Assembly (NCBI GenBank): GCA_029817715.1
Contig: JARUPY010000606.1
Coordinates: forward strand, 4,960,001-5,024,000
From: Melastoma dodecandrum
Taxonomy: Eukaryota > Streptophyta > Magnoliopsida > Myrtales > Melastomataceae
DNA length: 64,000 bases
Direction of reading: 5' to 3'
Shown here piece after piece: positions 55,201-64,000 of the stretch; position 1 is the first letter of the stretch; each line of letters begins with the position of its first letter. A program made the translations under genes and the position numbers. The notes under the pieces are model-generated. The model was not told the DNA's origin and made no database searches. It saw nothing but the letters and a program-made list of their open reading frames with translations.

Positions 55201-58200
55201 ACAATTATATGCCTGAATACAGTATACCATGGATGGTCAGTAATAAAGACAACAAACTTTATAAAACTTATCTGCTAATAACCGAATAGAGGGAAAAATC
55301 CAATAAAAAAACAGAACAGAAGAGAAGTGGAAGAAAATCAGACATTAGAGGGGCCATTGCAATGCATACCTCCTGAACCAAACCTTGGGCTTTCATCAAA
55401 TTCCCCATGTTGCTGTGTGCGTCAACCTACATCATTACAAAAAGTAATTGTTAGAATTATAAAAAAGGATTTTTTTTTTTTTTTGGTAAAGAAGGATTAG
55501 TTCATTTCAAGCTATCCAGAATTACAGATCCAGGTTCATAGGCCATGGGATGTCCCCGTGTAATAAAAAAGGATTTAATTCATACTAGACCAAGATGATC
55601 TCAATGATACCAAATGAGGATTTAAGGCAAGAGCCTGTCGACAGCACTGAGTAGCCTCACTGAATCGTCCTTTATGAATGTAAGCACTAGCCAAATTGGA
55701 CCAGGCATCCGCAAAGCTGGGCCGGAGCTGCAAATGAAAGAAAAAAAATCCACGGGAAAATAGGTTATCCTGTCAAAAGAAAAGGTTGAAAGATCCCTCG
55801 TATCTAAAATTTATTATATATAAATCCGATCACTTGGTTTGAGCATAGAATTTATTTGGGAAAGGGTTGATTTGAGGGGATCTGGAGTTATTTGAGGTAA
55901 GATGAAAAATTTTGATAGAAAAAGTTTGAAATATGTGAGTAAAACTGTCCTGAAAACATGTAAATTAAAAAAAAAAAATACACTGCCTCCCACTGTGATT
56001 TTCCCCAAACAGAGCCTAAAAGAATGTTCTCTATGATAACTTATCCAAAAAAAGAAGATTTGATAACACTTTTCCATGGTAAAAATTGAGATTTGTGTAG
56101 AGCTTAGATCACATACAATAAATTTTTTCATGACAACATATCCCTTTTGTTAATTGCAGTCAATCGATCAGCACCAGGTTGTAGTGCAGATAGGAGCAGA
56201 GAAGAATATGCTTAGCAACCTTTTCCAAACATTTACAATGAGGCTGTAATAAAGTTGTTTCTTTGAGGCGTGCAATTTCATATATACCGTAGATCTAAGT
56301 GGACAAGGTAAAGGTCCATTAACATTCAAAGTGAATATAGTCCAAATGCTATTCAACCTTGTCAAAAGACATGCACCATCTTTGGACATTAAAAATATGC
56401 AAAGCTAGTGTCAAAAGAAAAAAAAATTGCCAAAGATGAGACGGGTTTAGTCATAACCCAAAGGCTGTAAGATACTAATCACAGGAATATAATACAATCA
56501 TAATCCAAATTGACTTATAATGTCAGCACCGAGCACATAACTTAGCAATTCTCAGCCAGGTAGAAGTCGAGTGCTTTCTATTTAAATCAGCTTCAACTAT
56601 ATTTACATCAAGCCTCACGCAACAACAGATACTTGCAAGTACTGAATGGGGAGGACAATAAAGTTGAGAATGGACAAGGTGATTATCTCCACATGAGAAA
56701 TTGTTTCATGAAATGAAGCAAAACATGGAAGCATCACATGATTGATTTGAGACTTAGTCCACTGCAGGTAGTGTAATCCTCTAGGCCCTTTATTAAAGTC
56801 TTGGCATCTACATGGATAGCTGGCAAAAGGGGGTGCTGGGACAGGAGGAGAACTTAATCCTTTTCTGTTTTCTCCCAGATTTTGTAATCGATGCCTTACA
56901 TGGAGACATTCCACACACAGATTAAATCAGCCATGTAGACTGATAACTTTGCTTCAAGTTCAATCAATGCAATACCTTTTTCTACCATAAATTGAAAATA
57001 AAAATTCAAGCGAACTTCACAAATGAAACGAACGTGAAGAATGGCAGGTATTCCCCCAACAACCAATAAAGCTCATCAAGACAGAAGAAGGGGCGCACCT
57101 CAATAGCTACCAAGTAATAGCGGATCGCTATATCAATGTTGCCCTTTTCCTGGAAAACATATTAAACGTATAATCTGAGCCAATTTAAGTCAGGCACAGG
57201 GAACATGATAGGTAAAGAAAGAAAATACTCTTACTTTCCAAGCATTGGCCATATTTCCATAGCACTCAGCAAAATGTGGGACAAACCGAAGAGCTTCCTC
57301 ATTCTTGGCGATGCACATGTCAAAATCTTGCAACTACGAGTTCAAAATTAATATTGCAATCACACAAGTGAAAAGGAAAACATAGAATCTGGTATTTTAA
57401 ACAACAAATTCGAGAGTAACCTGATAGTAAATTGCACCCAGCAGAAGAAGATTATCTGTTCGTTGCGGATTTCTTTCATAAGCAGCCAGACTGTGTTCTA
57501 AAGCCTGATTATAACTGCCGGCTTTGTACTTCTGATGAGCAACAGCCATCAGCACGTCTTCAGTGGCTATATCAACAAGCCCAAATACAACAGTAAGTAG
57601 ACCTTAATGATACTACCAAACTTCATTTACTATAAGTTTTACTTAGAGAACCCAAGAAACCAACAAATGATCCCAGATATCCACACATTGAACATTGTAA
57701 AACCAGTGCCTGATTTGAAGAGTTAAAACTGAACAAATGGTTGCCCCTCAGTTCAAGTTCCCACTAACTTTACAAGCAACACACAAACCATCTTCCTCTG
57801 GTTGCTTATGTACATCAAAGAAATCAAAGCAATAGTGCTTGTGCCATCGGAGAGGTCAAAAGAAGAAGAATGAGAAAACACGACACAATGCCTTTAAAAT
57901 TTGGGCAATCTCTCGACATTAATCTACTGGGACATTAAAAGCCGAACTTGAGAGTGAGAGTGGACTAACAAGCCACTATGCCAAACCAGTAAACAACTTA
58001 AAAGAAAAAAAACGGAACATCAGCAACCAAAAAGAGACTAGATTCGAAACAGCAGCACTCAGGAGGGGAAGCATCTATAATTCAGGTGGAAAAGCCAATA
58101 ATTTCTTAATGCAGAACAAAACCCTAAACGGACACCAAAAAAAATCCCCTCGTGAATCCAAAAAATCGGGAAAAAAAAAACCAAAATGAAGAGGGGAAAC

Positions 58201-58468
58201 GACGATCGGGAAAGGAACCCTAACGACCGTCGTCACAACCTTCGGGAGGATCCAAAGGGTGAGCGATCTTGAGATTGGACAGGGCCGAAGAAACGGAATC
58301 GGCCTTGAAGGACGATGCATCGTCGTCGTAGGGCGTCGTCAGCTGCTGCTGGGGATGGGGTTGGAGAGGAAGCGGGAGAGACGGGGGCTGGGGCTGGGCC
58401 TGGGGGTGCTGGTGGTGGTGGTGGTGATGGTGGAGGAGGAGGCGACTATCGGCAGGCAAGGACAGCAT
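49234..58468 (-). CDS. SEC: O-GlcNAc transferase, SECRET AGENT type (TPR + GT41)
   Basis: Adds O-linked N-acetylglucosamine to Ser/Thr of cytosolic and nuclear proteins such as DELLA regulators (family knowledge). There are 28 GT-AG exons from 58468-58240 through 57566-57421, 57333-57235, 57149-57099, 55727-55611, 55426-55370, 55212-55093, 54805-54743, 54645-54567, 54055-53946, 53857-53804, 53711-53644, 53541-53439, 53288-53086, 53005-52909, 52238-52167, 52071-51995, 51921-51805, 51707-51623, 51538-51371, 51156-51046, 50946-50860, 50768-50641, 50561-50479, 50352-50247, 50163-50017, 49571-49451 and 49347-49234; 1003 aa in frame. A His/Gln/Pro-rich N-terminus precedes about 11-13 TPRs (for example [20 protein letters not shown]). 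The catalytic region contains [66 protein letters not shown] and CPLFDTARW, ending [16 protein letters not shown] is the alternative; the SEC-specific C-terminus and TPR sequence exclude it. Confidence 0.96.
49987..50010. repeat. (AG)n microsatellite at an O-GlcNAc transferase splice donor
   Basis: A run of about twelve AG units ends three bases before the donor context of exon 26 (GT at 50015-50016 on the minus strand). On the transcript it appears as a (CU)n run at the start of that intron. Confidence 0.85.
55459..55576 (-). mobile_element. 5'-truncated SINE-like insertion in an O-GlcNAc transferase intron
   Basis: Perfect 14-bp direct repeats (ataaaaaaggattt at 55459-55472 and 55563-55576) flank about 90 bp. 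On the minus strand the insert begins near ATTACACGGGGACATCCCATGG and ends in a poly(A) run at 55484-55473. A variable-length target duplication plus a 3' poly(A) tail are the hallmarks of LINE-mediated retroposition. The short body suggests a 5'-truncated SINE or a short retroposed transcript. It lies in the intron between the fifth and sixth exons (55727-55611 and 55426-55370) in the same orientation as the gene. Confidence 0.75.
55728..57098 (-). other. Longest downstream intron of the O-GlcNAc transferase gene (1371 bp)
   Basis: This intron lies between exon 4 (ends 57099) and exon 5 (starts 55727). It holds no coding sequence or repeat that I recognise. Confidence 0.7.
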
Positions 58469-59235
58469 GGCGGCGGCAGAGGAAGGACGATCACGGGAGT
58501 GGTCACCGTGGTTGGGTTACGGCAGGGTGGGGGTTGTGTGAGGAGGAGGAGGAGAAACCCCGCGAAACCCAGGCCCTACCTTGGCTCTCGTTCTCTTTAG
58601 CTTTACCGGAAGGTTCGGTAATACTCCCTGCTGCTTCCCCCAGCGGAAAGAGAGAGAAAGACGGCTTTGCTGGTTGGAGGAAATCGAGAGGTTATTAAAA
58701 AAATCGAAAAAAAAAAACAAATAAAAGTGAGATTCTCCCAACTGCAGAAGTCCTTAATTGCCTTTTTTTTTGCGAGAGCCTTGATCGGGACTTTTAACCA
58801 CAGTTCTGGATCAACTCAAAGACGAAGTCGTCGTCGTCGTCGTCAAACAACAGTTCCCGGCAGCAATCCAATCGAGCATACTCTGTACAGAAAGTAGTTT
58901 TCCAAGAGAAATAATAAATTTTCTCACCAAGTTATGGCATATCATATATCGGACAAATCTTGGATTGGAGATGTCCCTCAAGTGGAAAGCATTTCTAGTC
59001 CAAAGGGGATGGATTTGGCTATCTATATTTCTTGTCGTTACCACCACCTTGCTTAATATTAACCGGATGGATGGATGGATACTCGCGAAGATGACCGTAC
59101 AGGGATGAGGGATTTCGCCCCGTTCTTTGGAACAAACTCAATTATGCGCGGTTAAATAAAAATTCGCATGTCCAAAGCTTTCTCTCTTCTAGTTTGCTCC
59201 CATTTCAAAGAAGTTCACAAGGTCAAAAGAGAAGC
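58469..59235. promoter_or_regulatory. O-GlcNAc transferase promoter/leader and protease 3' flank
   Basis: Both flanking genes run leftward. The 3' UTR of the aspartic protease and the promoter and leader of the O-GlcNAc transferase share these 767 bp. Near the start codon the leader is GA/CT-rich. The (CGT)n run at about 58827-58844 is a microsatellite. Confidence 0.5.
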
Positions 59236-61623
59236 TTATACAGCCAAAGTGTACAGCAGGGCATGTAAACAGGCCAGCAAAATTAACAGGCCTGGGGCGA
59301 TGGAAGCAGCCGCAGAGGTTAAATCGTGAGCCCCGACTAAGTATGTGGATCCAGATTCCTGGTCTTTCATCGAGATGTGCGAAGAACCTGTCGAATGTCC
59401 ACCAAAGTCCATGAAGAAGTAACAAAGCACGGACTGCCAAGAGGAAAGGGGACTGTTGGAAAAAGACTCACAGTTGTATTCAACCCATCCAACTGCTTGT
59501 TTCTCAAGGTCGTACAGCACCAGCTTGTTCGACAGCACCAAATCTGCAACCCGAGAAGGAATCAGGGAAACCCCGACCAGTTCATATCGTTTCCGGCAAG
59601 TTTTGACAATTCATGCGCCTCAGGTGTCAGGCACACATGCCAACTATGCTATTTACCTCCCAGAAGAATCAAATCATTCCCATCCTGGGACTGCATCCCG
59701 CCGTTCTGCCATCCGAAGCACCACCCTCTTTCCTGTCAAAGATAATTCGAGGAGGATGTTCAATCTATGCCCATTCTTTAGGAACTTAAAAAGAACTTCC
59801 CAGAGGATGAAATCTAGGCGATGAGGATCACTCTCACCAGTCCATCGGTATGAATAGGGAACAAGTAATCATGGGGATAAACTTTCAGAGATAAAGATCC
59901 TTCAAAGTGGAATTTCACAACAGGGAACGCATCGTCAACGCTGCAGAAAATAAGAATAAACACGGAAGACCGAGGAAATGTTAGCGGGATTAGAAGAGCA
60001 AGAACGAAAACGGGCAAAATCATTCTATTTCTTACCTCCCAGAAAACGCGAAACATGTGAACTGCTGCTCGATGGTTTGGAATTTCAGCTGTGGCTGCTT
60101 GGAAATAATCTGAACGAGCGACTACAATCAGTCGATTCGTCCAGGAAAAGAAGAAATCTAATGGAGAAGAGAGAAAATACGCATTCTGATTCTTCCCGTA
60201 CCTTCGACATGATTGTGCTATACATACTATCTGGGAAGTATGTCAATGTTGTGCCGCTATCGACAATTGCCTCCATCGTTCCCCCAGACGAAAATAATAG
60301 TGTTGGGAATTCCACAACATCGCCGTCCACCTCGTACGACTTCATGACAACATTGTAATGGGATCTAGGGCAGTCGATGAAAGTCGGAATCACGACATTC
60401 TGATTGGAAAATAGAAAATTGGAGAGCCTGGTCCCTATTTGCGAACTACTGGAAAGAAGAGGGACGTACTGATGGGGTACTAATGGAGTTGTTTTCACTT
60501 TCGGATGCACCACTTCCCCGATGGCGAAAATCCCGCCACCATTAATGCTGTCTAGGCAGTGAGTGAAGATCTTCTTTACCTTTCCAGCCGCAGCAATCTG
60601 AGAAAGCATGGATGAATTCGATTGGCCGAACCCGACGATCCCATCTAGAGCTTCGGCCGACGATTCAAGTCCCCCGGATTGCTTCACTGTGCACCTGTCA
60701 TGCCGTGAGTGAAATCAGGCATATTTACTGAGAAAACACTTCTTGTATGCAGAGTAGTTTGGGCCATTCAGACTCACCCGAAAGTAACAGCTGAATTCAT
60801 GGGCGAAGTTCTAAGGTCCCCAGTTGCTTGATCTAGTTGAATGTTGTCCTTCACGAAGTATCCAGATGTCGTGCTTCCATCTCCATAAGTAATGCTGTAT
60901 TCGCAAGCCATGTTCGACTTGCAGGTGGGAAGAGGGGCATTGAGATCATAGGTGGCGACGCAGAAATCGTTGTCACAATTCACCATGCTTCCCGTCGAGG
61001 AGCCGTTCGGGTCGTAGAACGAGAGTTCCACCTTCATCATCAATAAAAAAACCAGCAACAAGTCGAAATTCATTAGACTTTCAACAGGGGCAATGGGAAG
61101 TTCCGAATCCCGCCTTTTGCAATAACTTGCCGGAGGACTTATGCTGAATACGAACCCCGAGATCACTTTTCCTGGGGCATTTATTGCAGTCGATGCAGTT
61201 CACCCACAAGATGTCGCTGCCCGTGTCAACTTGCAAGTAGTAGTCCTTCGGTGGACTCCCAATCCCGATCTTGGCAAAGTAGAGCCTAACAACAACCGGG
61301 GGGCATCACCATAATCAGTTTAAGATCATAAACCATGACACAAACAAGAACGTCCATCCGTGCAGAAATAGGTGGGTGCACCCGGTATCGGAGGGGCTGC
61401 CATTGCCGCCGAGCTGGAGGTCGAGGGAGGAGAGGAGGCGGCCGTGGCGGGCCGAGTCGTGGGATCTCATTGAGACGAGGTCTCCCCTCCTACCCTTGAA
61501 TTTGTGGTGGACTTGCATGACAATGTTGTTGCCATCGGACGCAGCCGGAGGGGGGAGAGCCGACACCAATAACACGGTCACCAGCCCCAACAGGGCCGAC
61601 CGTGTTCTCCCCTGGTCTGCCAT
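59236..61623 (-). CDS. Pepsin-type aspartic protease, probably GPI-anchored (family A1)
   Basis: A secreted aspartyl endopeptidase of the plant 'aspartic proteinase-like protein 2/ASPG' type. Exons 61623-61382, 61285-61156, 61031-60778, 60694-60470, 60364-60202, 60109-60036, 59940-59838, 59732-59657, 59543-59472 and 59387-59236 give 496 aa in frame. It has a signal peptide (LLGLVTVLLVSALPPPAAS), a short propeptide, first active site VDTGSDILWVNC (Asp about 101), a Cys-rich insert (CIDCNKCPRK), flap YGDGSTTSGYFVKD, second active site VDSGTTLTYFP (Asp about 319), and DLILLGDLVLSNKLVLYDLE. The plant-specific saposin-like insert is absent, as in this subfamily. The C-terminus (ASIAPGLLILLACLHALLYT, then LAV) is hydrophobic after a small-residue stretch, consistent with a GPI-attachment signal. 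Both catalytic Asp are present. The substrate is unknown. Confidence 0.93.
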
Positions 61624-62750
61624 CAATAAGGAAAAAAAGAGAGACTCGCTCTCTCCGCCTGCTATTCTTATTACGACGACGTTGGAGGGAGAAGAAGATG
61701 CATAAAAAAAAAAACAACAACGTAGGCGAAAAACGAATTAGGAGGGGAGGGAGGGAAAGAAAGGGGAGAAAGAATTCGAGTCTCCCTTCCCTTTGTTTTC
61801 TTCCTCTTCCTCGTCCTGTACTTTGTTGCTGTACTCCCCGCTATGTCCGCCTCTCCCCTCCCAAATCTAGAAAAAAAAAAGAAATCTAAATCTCTTCTTT
61901 GGATTACCGTCTTTCTTACTTATTCCCCTGTCTCTCGGTTTGTTCTCACGGTCCTCCTCCCTCTGTCTATTTACTAAAAAGAAAAAAGAAACAAAACAGA
62001 GGCTGCACATTATAGTAAGATCGAATTCAATGGGATGTGTACTCAAAAGCGTCATTCGATGCTCTGGGGGGCATCGAGTCAGTCACCGTTAGTTGGTTAG
62101 TTATTCAGTTAGGGATAGATCTCCCTCCCCTGCCCATTCCGGCACCCTTGCCATGGCAATGGCCGGAGCGAGCAGTGTAATGTGCCACCCGCCGGGTGGA
62201 TCACATGAGGACCCCATCGTCATATGTTGAGTGTGACACGAAATTATCCAGACAGATCAATGTTGATTAACTCTTTTCTTCGTCAGTGGTTTGCATGGAG
62301 AACAGAGGCGCCCGGTACGTAAAGGTTTGTTTCGAGTCCCCGGGGCTAAGCTCTTGTGTGACTGCTACTATGCGAATACAGCTGGCGAGGGCTAGGAATC
62401 ATTGCATCCAAGGAGGCCATGCGCCTATTTTGGGAAGACATTAGGCGAGGGCAGGTCATGGAATGAAGGGCGGCCTGATTATGAAATGTAAAGGCTCTCT
62501 GTATCCTTGTGGCCGATAGATCCATTTTTGATGTTGTAGGAGGAAGATCCAGTTGGTGTTAGAGAACATCTAAAAGGTTTTTGAAGAACCAGTAGTCGAC
62601 ATTGATGTAAATGTAAATATTATTTTGGCTTGACGACTTTATACAAGATATACGGTTTTATGACTTTGTAAAGTGATAAAAGAGAAGACATGGGAGTGAA
62701 TTGGGTGTCCTTAAAGGAGATAGCTTGTAAGAAAAGAAGAGAGCTACTGT
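61624..62750. other. Protease promoter and intergenic DNA; no gene seen
   Basis: The stretch 61624-61900 is a purine/pyrimidine-rich leader of the protease gene. The rest, to 62750, contains no exon, tRNA or repeat array that I recognise; the part next to 62750 is probably the 3' UTR of the small gene beside it. Confidence 0.45.
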
Positions 62751-63113
62751 TTACCTCGATCTCCTTTGGTTCTCAACATCCACATCCTTGGTGAAAGAGG
62801 AGATGAGCCTCATCTGCATCCTCCCGAATACACGGGTCAACTCTGTCGCCTCCTCGATGGCCTTCCTGGCGTCGGCAAGCGCTTCCTCGAGGTCGCAGTT
62901 GGTCAAGTAGAACGAACACCTCTGTCTTAAAAGCACGTCGTGCCTCTCCCAGGACATTGCCAACCTCTCTTCCGCATGTTCGAGAGCCTCCAAAACGATC
63001 CGCAGCCCTTTCGACACGATTTCTTGTCTCTGCTGTCGCCTGATGCACGGGATGCAAAATGCAAGCCCCAAGGAGAAACTCAGGATGGCGACCACCACTT
63101 TGTCGCGTCCCAT
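62751..63113 (-). CDS. Small protein with N-terminal membrane segment, unknown function
   Basis: A single 120-aa frame starts MGRDKVVVAILSFSLGLAFC. The hydrophobic stretch at about residues 6-20 could be a signal anchor. It is followed by an all-helical-looking charged region rich in Glu, Arg and Leu (IVSKGLRIVLEALEHAEERL, then LEEALADARKAIEEATEL) and a basic end (ENQRRSR). The helical part could form a coiled coil. An upstream in-frame extension exists but has no ATG. I do not recognise the family. Single-exon structure, reasonable codon composition and a clean start suggest a real gene, but a transcript would be needed to be sure. Confidence 0.55.
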   Translation of the reverse strand: MGRDKVVVAILSFSLGLAFCIPCIRRQQRQEIVSKGLRIVLEALEHAEERLAMSWERHDVLLRQRCSFYLTNCDLEEALADARKAIEEATELTRVFGRMQMRLISSFTKDVDVENQRRSR

Positions 63114-63615
63114 CTTACAGGTCAAGAATAGAGGAGTTTGTAATAAGTCGATGAGGACATTTCTGGATTGATTCTTTGCTTTATCAATCTGGTTCAAATT
63201 TATTTCTATGGCCTTGTTTATTTTGCTTAAATTGCACTCATTCCATGAATATGCATGAAGTTGCTTCTACCAAGTTTGTAAGGAACATAGTGGCGAACAC
63301 AGAGATGGGAAAGCTCACCCAGAACACTCCTCAACCCTTGAACATGTAAGGTAACCGGGCATTTCACTTTAAACCAGAAGCAGGTTTCTATATGGAAACT
63401 GCAACGAAAGTCAATGGCAACTATCTATCATAGGCCACCACTTGAGGTAACCAACATCACAAAAGCGAATTCCATTAGAACGCAGGTCTGACTCCACAAA
63501 TTTCATTTGGATGGACCACACAATCCTTGTTCTAATGTAATATGAGTGATTTAAAGAGGCTTTTCCACAGGGTGAGAAGAGGAGGGAAGCCACACATTCT
63601 GATTGAGATCAAAAA
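63114..63615. other. Intergenic, no gene seen
   Basis: AT-rich non-coding DNA lies between the small gene and the terminal exon at 63616. It probably includes the 3' UTR of the gene that enters from the right edge. Confidence 0.45.
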
Positions 63616-63678
63616 CTACTGACGAATTTCAGTTATCTTCTTCTGCCAGAGCCGGTCCAGAGCACTGTCGGCATCTCC
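63616..63678 (-). CDS. Last coding exon of a gene continuing beyond the right edge
   Basis: On the minus strand a clear acceptor (TTTTTGCAG) precedes a short open exon, GDADSALDRLWQKKITEIRQ, with a TAG stop. The charged helical tail with a DRLWQKK motif looks like a conserved C-terminus, but I cannot name the protein. No second exon was found between 63679 and 64000, so that intron is at least 320 bp. Confidence 0.5.
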   Translation of the reverse strand, partial: GDADSALDRLWQKKITEIRQ

Positions 63679-64000
63679 CTGCAAAAACCAGTTACATATG
63701 TAAATGATTCCTCGCATCAAACCAAACTTAGAACACAAGATAAGAAAAACAGCATCCCCAGTGGTGAATTAGTTACTATTTACAAAATTCCAGCAGATCA
63801 ATGAGAAAAACAAGCACATGCACTTCAAGTAGGGAACAACAGTTTAGAGATCATTCAAAAACTCGTTATCTCCGCTCCCCAGGACAAGAGAAAAGCAGCC
63901 TCCTAATACCACCGACAATACCATTCTATCTCCATACCCTGAACCTCTCATGTGAGACAACACAAGCAATTTCTATAAAACGAAGGACAAAATACTGTGG

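Noticed and set aside
58259..58698. Overlapping plus-strand frames across the O-GlcNAc transferase start
   Set aside because: They are antisense to the first exon and leader, with Gly/Arg/Glu-rich composition produced by the complement of His/Gln/Pro codons and GA-rich DNA.
1..64000. tRNA, rRNA or snRNA genes
   Set aside because: No cloverleaf, internal promoter pair or conserved RNA core was noticed on reading; a covariance-model scan would be needed to exclude small ones.

Overview
The window is nuclear DNA of a flowering plant, most likely a eudicot. Its genes are intron-rich with GT-AG junctions, and every multi-exon model below keeps reading frame across all its introns. They encode plant-specific families: chalcone synthase, a KRP cell-cycle inhibitor, a chitinase-like cell-wall protein, a plant O-GlcNAc transferase and a PB1-Raf kinase. 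Much of the rest is plant retrotransposon. I cannot name the species.

Layout. 1-3300: repeat-derived or anonymous DNA. 3331-3670: decayed 3' end of a potassium-channel beta subunit gene. 4274-7916 (+): complete PB1-domain Raf-like kinase (8 exons, 1017 aa). 7917-10106: non-coding, with a hAT transposase remnant. 10112-21175: one 11-kb LTR element with 5-bp target duplications (acacg), a primer-binding site and a polypurine tract but no recognisable gag or pol, i.e. a non-autonomous LARD-type element. 21198-23441: solo LTR of a second family (Sirevirus-like copia) with its own target duplication (agaag). 25171-26492 (+): chalcone synthase. 26811-29168 (+): VAMP72-type R-SNARE. 29757-30425 (+): broken GH1 beta-glucosidase. 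31048-33454 (-): KRP/ICK CDK inhibitor. 34313-35690 (+): chitinase-like protein (CTL1/2 type). 36.6-38.5 kb: a lone LTR or LTR fragment related to the LARD. 38.5-48.2 kb (-): a damaged Sirevirus-like copia element with an extra 3' ORF. 48215-49045: a hairpin with ~360-bp arms. 49234-58468 (-): SECRET AGENT-type O-GlcNAc transferase (28 exons, 1003 aa), with a SINE-like insertion in one intron. 59236-61623 (-): pepsin-type aspartic protease, probably GPI-anchored (10 exons, 496 aa). 62751-63113 (-): small unrecognised protein. 63616-63678 (-): last exon of a gene that continues past the window.

The host genes are ordinary housekeeping or secondary-metabolism genes and form no evident pathway cluster. 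KRP and CTL1 are divergently transcribed from an 858-bp shared upstream region. The unusual content is in the mobile DNA: a target-duplication-bounded non-autonomous LTR element with unequal LTRs and a PBS-like 11-mer inside them, a near-adjacent solo LTR of another family, a copia element with a third ORF, and a long inverted repeat just beyond the O-GlcNAc transferase stop codon.
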